Positions 15,001 to 21,940 of a DNA stretch of 40,454 nucleotides are shown piece by piece. The notes beneath the pieces were generated by a model. The model ran no database searches. It had not been told where the DNA came from and was given only the letters and a program-made list of their open reading frames with translations. Source of the DNA: Verrucomicrobiia bacterium (lineage in GTDB: Bacteria; Verrucomicrobiota; Verrucomicrobiia; Verrucomicrobiales; DEV007); contig JAUIGD010000010.1 in NCBI GenBank assembly GCA_030430255.1, forward strand, positions 1 to 40,454. Direction: 5' to 3'. Each line of letters opens with the position of its first letter. Positions within the stretch are counted from its first letter, which is position 1. Position numbers and translations under genes: made by a program.

Positions 15001-16737
15001 ATGGAGCTGTTCCTCATCGACGCCATCGGGCCGTTCTTCCGCGGCTACGACCGCCGAACGATCAACTGGTCGAAGATCCCTTGGGAACACCTCGAACTCG
15101 ACGATCCCGAGCGCCGCGAGGTGCAGTTCGCCGCCATCCGCACCGACTTCGACCGCTTCTGCCAGCGGGTCGCCAGCGCCGGCTTCAACGCGATCACCCT
15201 CGACGACCTCGTCCACCTCGCCGATCACGAGCAATACGAGGCTCCGGTAAGGGCACGCATCGCCGCCTGCCGGGAGGAGTTCGACAGGCTGTTCTCCATC
15301 GCCGCAGCGCACGGGCTGGCCATCTACATCACCATGGACGTCGTGTCGTACACCCCCGCGCTCAGGGCGGCGATCGGAACGCGCCCGAAAAAGGTGAGGG
15401 CCTTCCTCGCCGGGTTGATCGATCGCTTCCTCGGCAGCTGCCCCCCGGTAGCCGGGCTGGTGTTGAGGGTCGGCGAGAGCGACGGGCGAGACGTCGAGGG
15501 CGATTTCAAAAGTGAACTGCATCTGCGCACCGCAACGATGGTGCGCCGGTTCCTGCTCGGCGTCCTGCCGGTCTTCGAACGGCACCGGCGCAAACTCATC
15601 TTCCGGACCTGGACCGTCGGCGCCCACAGCGTCGGCGACCTCATCTGGCACCGCTCGCGCTTCCGTGACGCCTTCGGAGGCGTCGCGAGCGAGGCCTTGA
15701 TCATCTCGATGAAGTACGGCGAGTCCGACTTCTTCCGCTACCTGCCTTTGAACGCGAACTTCTTCCGCAGCGACCACGCGAAGATCGTCGAGTTGCAGGC
15801 GCGCCGCGAGTATGAGGGCTGTGGCGAGTATCCCGCCTCCATCGGCCGCGACTGCGAACAGTTCGCCCGCGCGCTGGCCGGTGCGCGCAACATGCTCGGG
15901 GTGTCGGTGTGGTGCCAGACAGGTGGCTGGGTCCCCTTCCGAAGGCTCGCTTTCCTCGGGCGCGATGGGGAGCGAGACACGGTCTGGACCGAAGCCAACG
16001 CCATCTGCGCACTGCGCATCTTCAAGCACGCCGAGACCGCCGAGGCCGCGCTGCACCACTTCGCCGAGGAGCGCGGCATCGCCGATCCCGATGCCTTCGT
16101 CCGGCTCATGGAAGCGTCGCAGGAGGCGGTCGAAAAGCTTCTCTACATCCGCGAATTCGCGGAGCAGAAGCTGTTCTTCCGCCGCGTCCGCATCCCGCCG
16201 CTGCTGTCGATCTACTGGGACAACATCTTCATCAACCACTCGACCCGCAAGCTGATGCGCCACTACGTGACGCAGCCGGAGCGGGCGCTCCGGGAGGCGG
16301 CCGAAGTGCTGGCCACGATGCCCGAAATGGTCGCGCTCGCGGGGCGCTGTGGGCTGCCCGTCGAGGACATCGAGTTCATGCGCGACACCTTCAAGATCCT
16401 CGCGCTGGCCCGGGAATACTACTTCCTGCCGTTCGGCGACGCGGTGCGCGCCAGGATCAAGGCGGCCAAGCGCGCCTACAAGCGCCGCTGGCCGAAGCCG
16501 CGGCGCCCTCGCTATCGCATCAAGGTCGACTACAGCCCCTTCCACATCCGCAGGCGCCACCTCGGATGGGCGCTCGCCTTCGCCCTCAGGCGCCGCCGCG
16601 GCTACCGCATCATCGACCACCTGTTCACGCTGCACCTGCTCGGCATCGCCTACCGCAGCCTCATCCGCCGCCGCCCAGACCTCGTCCCCGAGTTCGCCCG
16701 CGAGAGCGCGATGGGCATCGATGCGGTGTTCCGCTGA
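15001..16737 (+). CDS. GH67-like (beta/alpha)8-barrel protein of unknown specificity
   Basis: The protein has 578 residues from ATG 15001; an in-frame GTG at 14968 would add 11. I do not recognise a named family over the full length. Several stretches resemble the catalytic barrel of alpha-glucuronidases (GH67): V-A-S-A-G-F-N-A-I-T-L-D, A-I-Y-I-T-M-D-V, L-V-L-R-V-G-E-S-D-G, and S-M-K-Y-G-E-S-D-F-F-R-Y-L-P-L followed by E-L-Q-A-R-R-E-Y-E-G-C-G-E-Y. The C-terminal ~100 residues are very basic. There is no signal peptide. An SGNH hydrolase follows 87 bp downstream, which fits a polysaccharide-related role. The fold call is tentative and the substrate unknown. Confidence 0.7.
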   Translation: MELFLIDAIGPFFRGYDRRTINWSKIPWEHLELDDPERREVQFAAIRTDFDRFCQRVASAGFNAITLDDLVHLADHEQYEAPVRARIAACREEFDRLFSIAAAHGLAIYITMDVVSYTPALRAAIGTRPKKVRAFLAGLIDRFLGSCPPVAGLVLRVGESDGRDVEGDFKSELHLRTATMVRRFLLGVLPVFERHRRKLIFRTWTVGAHSVGDLIWHRSRFRDAFGGVASEALIISMKYGESDFFRYLPLNANFFRSDHAKIVELQARREYEGCGEYPASIGRDCEQFARALAGARNMLGVSVWCQTGGWVPFRRLAFLGRDGERDTVWTEANAICALRIFKHAETAEAALHHFAEERGIADPDAFVRLMEASQEAVEKLLYIREFAEQKLFFRRVRIPPLLSIYWDNIFINHSTRKLMRHYVTQPERALREAAEVLATMPEMVALAGRCGLPVEDIEFMRDTFKILALAREYYFLPFGDAVRARIKAAKRAYKRRWPKPRRPRYRIKVDYSPFHIRRRHLGWALAFALRRRRGYRIIDHLFTLHLLGIAYRSLIRRRPDLVPEFARESAMGIDAVFR

Positions 16738-16824
16738 TCCCGCGGCGCCGGCAAACCTTCCGCCCACCGAGCCGTCGCGGTCGGGCCTCGACATCCCCGC
16801 GCTGCGCGCACAAGGTTCCCCACC

Positions 16825-17520
16825 ATGCCCATGCCCTTCCGAACCGGCCGTCGCTCCGCCCTCGCACGCACCTTCGCCGGCGCCCTCCTGCTCGGCTTCG
16901 GAGCCTGCGGGAACGCCGGCGCCGAAGTCACCAAGGTCGCCTGCGTCGGCGATAGCATCACCTTCGGCGCCGCCATCAAAGACCGCGCCGCCAACTGCTA
17001 CCCGGCGCAGCTCGGCCGGATGCTCGGCGGGGACTTCGAGGTCAGGAACTTCGGCAACAGCGGCTCGACGATGCTGCGCAAAGGCGACAAGCCGTACTGG
17101 CAGCAACGCGAATACCGCGCGGCGCTCGACTTCGCCCCCGACATCGTCGTCATCAAACTCGGCACCAACGACACCAAACCCCAGAACTGGTCCGAGCACG
17201 GGGAGGAATTTGCCGCCGACTACCGGGCGATGATCGACACGTTCCGCGCCCTGCCTTCCAAACCCACGGTCTACGTCTGCCTGCCCATCCCGGTGTTCCG
17301 CGACCGTTGGGGCATCACCGAGGACGTCACCACGCGCGAGGTCATCCCCGCCGTGCGCGGGGTCGCCAAGGGCGCGGGTTGCCCTTTGATCGATCTCTAC
17401 GCGGCGATGGAAGGCAAGGGCGCGCTCGTCCCCGACGGCGTCCATCCCAACGGGGAGGGCGCGACCATCTTGGCCGAGACCGTGGCCGCCGCGCTGCGGG
17501 AAGCGGTGCCCGCCGAGTAG
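16825..17520 (+). CDS. Secreted SGNH/GDSL-family hydrolase
   Basis: This is a 231-residue protein with a cleavable N-terminal signal (R-R-S-A-L-A then a hydrophobic core, probable cleavage after G-N-A-G-A). A cysteine at residue 28 is not in a strict lipobox. SGNH blocks are clear: S44 in G-D-S-I-T-F-G, the Gly in G-N-S-G-S, the Asn in L-G-T-N-D-T-K, and the D204/H207 pair in D-G-V-H-P-N. Such enzymes are esterases, often removing acetyl groups from sugars. A role with the preceding GH67-like protein is possible. The TAG stop is followed immediately by a degenerate family 1 repeat half. Confidence 0.88.
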   Translation: MPMPFRTGRRSALARTFAGALLLGFGACGNAGAEVTKVACVGDSITFGAAIKDRAANCYPAQLGRMLGGDFEVRNFGNSGSTMLRKGDKPYWQQREYRAALDFAPDIVVIKLGTNDTKPQNWSEHGEEFAADYRAMIDTFRALPSKPTVYVCLPIPVFRDRWGITEDVTTREVIPAVRGVAKGAGCPLIDLYAAMEGKGALVPDGVHPNGEGATILAETVAAALREAVPAE

Positions 17521-17521
17521 G

Positions 17522-17594
17522 CGCTGCCCGAACCGATCTCGAGGCCGAAGCCAACGCCCTCAGCGCCAACGGCGGCGGGTCATCGGCCCGGGGT
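17522..17594 (+). repeat. Family 1 repeat, degenerate right half
   Basis: CTGCCCGAACC and GCCAACGCCCTCAGCG-CCAACG align with the centre and right stem of full copies. The right terminal repeat is eroded. It sits between the SGNH stop and cdd; a left half lies on the other side of cdd at 18253. Confidence 0.45.
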
Positions 17595-17641
17595 CAGGCC
17601 GTCAGTCCGGGCGAAGCAATCCGCCGAGCCCCCGCCGCCCG

Positions 17642-18208
17642 CTACGCCTCCGGCGCAAAGCGGAAGCCGCTGGGGAGCAGCCGCTCGATGTCGAACACCT
17701 CGGCGAGCACCCCGGGCGCGCCGTTGTCGCACAGCACGAGCGTCTCCCCATCGGCGAACTCGCGGATCACCTGGCGGCAGATGCCGCACGGGGAGCGGTC
17801 GCGCAGTTCGGCGCCCAAGGTGGCGACCGTCGACACGGCCAGCCAGCGCAGGCGCCGGAAGCCCCGCGCCGAAGCCGAGAAAATCGCCGTGCGCTCGGCA
17901 CAGACGGTGCCGCCGTAAGAGCTGTTCTCGACGTTGCTGCCGGGGATGATCTCGCCCTCGGGGTCGTCGCCCATCACCAGCGCCGCGCCGACGCGGAATT
18001 TGGAGAATGGCGCATACGCCGCCACGGCCGCCTCGCGCGCCGCGTGGACGAGTTCAGCCAGGCGCACCGTTTCGACCTCCACCGCACGCTCGGGCAAGCG
18101 CACCGGCGGCACGACGAGATCTCCGTGAGCCGTGCTGAGGTGGGAAGCGGGGCTGTCCTGCGCGGGGAGGATGAGGCGTTCGGCGTGCGGCGGCATAGTG
18201 AAGACCAT
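17642..18208 (-). CDS. cdd: Cytidine deaminase
   Basis: This encodes up to 188 residues from ATG 18208; a second ATG at 18196 removes four. The zinc-dependent deaminase motifs are intact: C103-A-E105 in T-V-C-A-E-R, with E105 the proton shuttle, and P-C141-x-x-C144 in S-P-C-G-I-C-R-Q-V. Substrate motifs Y-A-P-F-S-K-F-R-V-G-A-A-L and N-V-E-N-S-S-Y are typical. It deaminates cytidine or deoxycytidine to the uridine form in pyrimidine salvage. The typical enzyme begins about ten residues before A-Y-A-P-x-S, so the first ~45 residues are an extension, or the true start is a later non-ATG codon. It stands alone, flanked by repeat fragments. Confidence 0.92.
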   Translation of the reverse strand: MVFTMPPHAERLILPAQDSPASHLSTAHGDLVVPPVRLPERAVEVETVRLAELVHAAREAAVAAYAPFSKFRVGAALVMGDDPEGEIIPGSNVENSSYGGTVCAERTAIFSASARGFRRLRWLAVSTVATLGAELRDRSPCGICRQVIREFADGETLVLCDNGAPGVLAEVFDIERLLPSGFRFAPEA

Positions 18209-18252
18209 AGCCTCGAGCCCGCGCCCGGCGAAGCGCTTGTTGCGGTCGCCTC

Positions 18253-18335
18253 GCCCGGGTCGATCACCCCATCCGCAGACCAGGCGCCGCATCCGTTGAC
18301 GCTGAGCAAGGCGGCGGCCGGGACCGGCGGTGCGG
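18253..18335 (+). repeat. Family 1 repeat, left half
   Basis: GCCCGGGTCGATCA and ATCCGCAG, then CGTTGACGCTGAGCA, GGCGGCGGC and GGGACCGGC follow the order and spacing of the left half of the full copies. The right half is missing. Confidence 0.65.
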
Positions 18336-18509
18336 CCCAGTGCAGAGCGAGGCAGTACTTGAACCAACCACCATTCAGGTTCGGAGGAATGGCGCTCGGT
18401 TGAGCCGGGAGATCCTCGTGGGTGCCGCCGTTTCAGCCGTGCGCGGAACAGCCCCTCGGGGTCGCGTTCCCAACCGGGGAGGCGGTGGGATCGTTCAGCA
18501 CGAATGGCT

Positions 18510-18559
18510 CCGGAGACGCGGACCGCGGTGAGAGCCCTTCGCGTTGCTCAGGGTGACAG
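18510..18559 (-). repeat. Short dispersed repeat, inverted copy
   Basis: The reverse complement of this segment matches 14623-14672 with about four differences, including the core GCGAAGGGC and ACCGCGGTCCGCG. Confidence 0.75.
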
Positions 18560-18770
18560 CCCAGGAGTGGAATGTGGGGCGTGTGGCGGGTCACGACCCC
18601 CGCGGGGAAGCCGGTGTGTCCTCCTGACGTGCGCAGCGCCGGAAGGCCCCCGCCATGAAACCCGCGGCCGAGCCACCGGGACGCCCCGGATGCCTTGACG
18701 GCTCCAAGCGAGCGGTGCACCGGGACGCTGCCACCCGTCGATGCCGATCCATAAACGAGCGCTATTCAGG

Positions 18771-18954
18771 TGAGCCCGGATCGATCACCACCTCCGCAGG
18801 CGAGGCGTCGCCATTCGTTGAGGCTGAGCAGGCGGCGGCAGGGACCGGTGAAGCGGCTGGGTGAACACCCTGCCCGAGCCGGTCACCACGCCAACGCCCT
18901 CAGCGTCAACGAGGGCAAGCCGCAGCCCGGAGCTTGGTGAGCGATTCGGGTTAG
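18771..18954 (+). repeat. Family 1 dispersed repeat, full copy C
   Basis: This 184-bp copy starts AGCCCGGATCGATCACCA and ends GAGCGATTCGGGTTAG. The flanking tetranucleotides GTGA and TTAG have decayed from CTAG. The internal stem CGTTGAGGCTGAG / CTCAGCGTCAACG has one mismatch. It ends 64 bp before the start codon of the nuclease gene and could contain or displace its promoter. Confidence 0.85.
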
Positions 18955-18962
18955 GAGAGGCC

Positions 18963-18982
18963 AGGAGCCGGTCGGACTTGCG
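18963..18982 (+). repeat. Family 2 repeat end fragment
   Basis: AGGAGCCGGTCGGACTTGC closely resembles the terminal sequence of the family 2 element at 27343-27566 (right end read inward: AGGAGCCCGTCGGAC). As at 27563, it lies directly beside a full family 1 copy. Confidence 0.4.
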
Positions 18983-19018
18983 GGCGCGCTGGCCGCCGCG
19001 TATGGAGCGCGCGACGGG

Positions 19019-21940
19019 ATGCTTCCGCCATTCGAACAGACCGATTTTTTCCAAAGCCTCGCCCCAGGGCCGCGGAAGCGCACCTTCCTCGGCTGGGGGC
19101 GCCCCCTGGTCGAGGCCGCCGCCGACGACCTCGCCACCCGCCATCGCGGTGATCTCGGCGACACCCTCGTCGTCGTGCCCACCGCGCAGGCGGCGCGGCG
19201 ACTTTCCGGCGCCCTGTGGGCGCGGCAGGCACCAGCGCCCGCCTCGATCTCCACCCCGGACGTCCTCTACGCCCCGCCGGACGGCACCACCCCGAGGCCC
19301 GCCACGCACGGGGAGTTGCTCCTCGCCTGGGCCCTCACGCTGCGCGAACTCCCGCTGCGCAAGCTGCGCCACCTCTTTCCCGCCGACCCGCAGAACCGCG
19401 ATTTCGCCTGGGCTTCCGCGACGGCGGCGAGCCTGCTCAAGCTCCGCAACACCCTCGGTGAAGGCGCGCTGATGATGCGGGACGTCGCCCCGCTGCTGGC
19501 GGACGCCTCGCGCCCCGACGCCCCGCGATGGCGCGACCTCGCAGCCATCGAGGACGCCGCAGCCGACCGGCTGCAAGCAGCGGACCTGGCCGACCCTGCT
19601 CTGCTCGCCCAACAGTTTGCCGGCGAGCCCCGCCTGCCGCCCGGCGTCGAGCGCATCGCGTTGATCGCCGTCCCCGACCCTCCGGCCATCGCCGTCAAAG
19701 CCCTCGAAGCGCTCGCCCCGACGCGTGCGGTCTCGGTCGCCATCTTTGCCCCGGAGCAGATGGCGGAGCGCTTCGACCCCTGGGGCCGACCGCGGGCCGC
19801 GGCGTGGAAGAACGCCGAGATCGACATCGCCGATTCCGCAATCGAACTCACCGCCGCACCGCCGGAGCAAGCCGCCGCCGTCGCCAGATTCGTCGCCGAG
19901 CACGGCGCCGACCAAGTCGCGCTGGCCATCGCCGACCCCGACCTCGCGGCGCCCATCGCCTCGGCGCTCGCCGCCAGGGAGATCCCCTCCCATCAACCGG
20001 GCGGCCGCCCGCTTTCCGGCGGCGCCGAGTTCGCCCTCGTCCGCCTGGTCGCCGACCTGCTCGAGTCCCGGTCTTTCGCCCACGCCGCCGAACTCGCGCG
20101 CCACCCAGGCATCCTGCGCGAGGCCTGCCTCCAAACTCCGCACGGATCCCGAGCCGGGGCCGAACCCACCACCGCGACACCGCCCCCCAGCCCTGCCGAC
20201 CTGCTCGCCGACCTCGATGGACTGGGCGCCGACCACCTCCCGGCCACGCTCGCCGACGCCCGATTCTTCGCCGACCGCTGGCGCCGCCATGCGGCCTCGT
20301 CCACACTGCTCCGACACATCGGCCAGTGGCTCGAGCGCCTCGAGACCGAACCGCTCGACGAATCGGTGCTCGCCTTCCTCGATGCGCATCACAACGACCC
20401 CGGTCCGCCCGGCGCGGCGACCGGCGCCGAGGGCGATGCCGCGCGGGGCGACGACGGGGAGGCCGCGCCGGGCGCGAGCCCGTTCGCCCAAAAACTCGCC
20501 GGGCAACTCCGCGCCACGCGCCCCTTCGGAACCGATTGGCTGACCGAGGCGGAAGCGCTGCGGCTCGCCCTCGATGTCCTCGCCGATGAGGCGGAACCCG
20601 AACCTCGCCCCGGAGGGGCCATCGAACTCAACGGCTGGCTCGAAGCCCTCTGGAGCCCCGAGGCCGCGATCGCGATCGCCGGCGCCAACGACGGCCACCT
20701 CCCCGAGTCCTTCGGCGGCGACCCATTCCTCCCGAACGCCGCCCGCAGGAAGCTCGGTCTGCGCGACTCCGACTCGCGGCTCGTCCGCGACAGCTACCTG
20801 CTCGCTGCCATCGCCGCCGGCCGCCGCGACTCCCTGCGGATCTTCCTCGCGCGCACGGGCGACGACGGCTCTCCGCGGCGCCCGTCGCGCCTGCTGTTCC
20901 GCTGCCCGGACCGCGCGCTGCCAGCCCGCGCCCTGCTGCTCTGCTCCGCAGGGGCATCGCCGCCCCCCACCCCGGCGTGGCAGGCGGCGTGGCAACTCAC
21001 CCCGCCCCCGCCGCCCCCCGGCTCGCACGTGTTCGAGCGCATCTCGGTCACCGCGTTCAGCTCCTACCTCGATTGCCCGTTCCGCTTCTATCTCAAGCAT
21101 GCCCTGGCGATGGAGGAGTTCGACCCGGGCAAGATGGAGATGGACCCGCGCGACTTCGGCACCCTCTGCCACGACGCGTTGGAGGACTTCGGCAACGACC
21201 CGGCCATCCGCGACAGCACCGATGCGGACGCCATCTCCGAATACCTCCTCGAGCGCCTCGAGAAGCGCGCCTTCGCCCGCTTCGGCCGGCGCCTGTCCGT
21301 GCCCCTCGCGTTCCAGCTGGAGTCCGCCAAACAGCGCCTCGATTGGGCGGCGAAGATCCAGGCCGCCGAACGCGCCGCAGGCTGGCAGATCGTCGACACC
21401 GAATGGGAGATCCACGGCGACGGCCGCGCCTGGCACATCGGCGGGCTGCAGCTGCGGGGCACGATCGACCGCATCGAACGCCACGAGTCGGGCGCCTGGC
21501 GGATCCTCGACTACAAGACCTCCGCCAAAGCGACCCCGCCGGAGGCCGCGCACCTCAGCGCGCTCAAGCGGCCGGACGCGGAGCCCGCCCCCCCCGCCTG
21601 GGCGGTGCTCGCGAGCGGCCCCAAAACCCGCCGCTGGACCAACCTGCAGTTGCCGCTCTACGTGCTCGCCCTCGGTGCCCTGCGTGACGCCGGACGCCCC
21701 GCCGCCGGCTATTTCAACCTGGCCACCAGCCACGGGGAGACGAAGATCGAACTTTGGGAAGACCTCGACCCCGCGACGCTCGACTCCGCCCACGCCTGCG
21801 CCGAAGGGGTCGCCGCCGCGGTCCAGGCCCACCAATATTGGCCCCCGTCCGCGAACCCGCGCTACGACGATTTCTCCCGCCTCCTGTTCGGCGCCCCCGA
21901 ACTCCACTCCCTGCCGCCCGCCCCCCCTGCACGTCGATAA
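19019..21940 (+). CDS. PD-(D/E)XK nuclease, AddB/RexB-like subunit
   Basis: This is a 973-residue protein. The first ~650 residues are helicase-like in the way of AddB: R-T-F-L-G-W-G-R-P-L, T-L-V-V-V-P-T-A-Q-A-A-R-R-L and later I-A-G-A-N-D-G-H-L-P-E-S without an obvious active Walker A. The C-terminus is a PD-(D/E)XK nuclease with H718 (L-C-H-D-A-L-E), D817 (G-T-I-D-R-I) and D831-Y-K833 (I-L-D-Y-K-T-S), then L-Q-L-P-L-Y. I do not see the cysteine set of an AddB iron-sulfur cluster. It should process DNA double-strand ends together with the overlapping UvrD-type helicase. The stop TAA (21938-21940) lies inside the beginning of the helicase frame, just past a run of seven C. Confidence 0.85.
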   Translation: MLPPFEQTDFFQSLAPGPRKRTFLGWGRPLVEAAADDLATRHRGDLGDTLVVVPTAQAARRLSGALWARQAPAPASISTPDVLYAPPDGTTPRPATHGELLLAWALTLRELPLRKLRHLFPADPQNRDFAWASATAASLLKLRNTLGEGALMMRDVAPLLADASRPDAPRWRDLAAIEDAAADRLQAADLADPALLAQQFAGEPRLPPGVERIALIAVPDPPAIAVKALEALAPTRAVSVAIFAPEQMAERFDPWGRPRAAAWKNAEIDIADSAIELTAAPPEQAAAVARFVAEHGADQVALAIADPDLAAPIASALAAREIPSHQPGGRPLSGGAEFALVRLVADLLESRSFAHAAELARHPGILREACLQTPHGSRAGAEPTTATPPPSPADLLADLDGLGADHLPATLADARFFADRWRRHAASSTLLRHIGQWLERLETEPLDESVLAFLDAHHNDPGPPGAATGAEGDAARGDDGEAAPGASPFAQKLAGQLRATRPFGTDWLTEAEALRLALDVLADEAEPEPRPGGAIELNGWLEALWSPEAAIAIAGANDGHLPESFGGDPFLPNAARRKLGLRDSDSRLVRDSYLLAAIAAGRRDSLRIFLARTGDDGSPRRPSRLLFRCPDRALPARALLLCSAGASPPPTPAWQAAWQLTPPPPPPGSHVFERISVTAFSSYLDCPFRFYLKHALAMEEFDPGKMEMDPRDFGTLCHDALEDFGNDPAIRDSTDADAISEYLLERLEKRAFARFGRRLSVPLAFQLESAKQRLDWAAKIQAAERAAGWQIVDTEWEIHGDGRAWHIGGLQLRGTIDRIERHESGAWRILDYKTSAKATPPEAAHLSALKRPDAEPAPPAWAVLASGPKTRRWTNLQLPLYVLALGALRDAGRPAAGYFNLATSHGETKIELWEDLDPATLDSAHACAEGVAAAVQAHQYWPPSANPRYDDFSRLLFGAPELHSLPPAPPARR

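Larger units (their letters stand above)
18209..19018. other. 810-bp non-coding stretch packed with repeats
   Basis: No ORF here has the codon bias of real genes. The stretch holds a left-half family 1 copy (18253-18335), an inverted copy of the short repeat (18510-18559), a full family 1 copy (18771-18954) and a family 2 end (18963-18982). The rest shows no structure I can name. The promoters of cdd and of the nuclease gene must lie here, but I see no convincing boxes. Confidence 0.6.
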
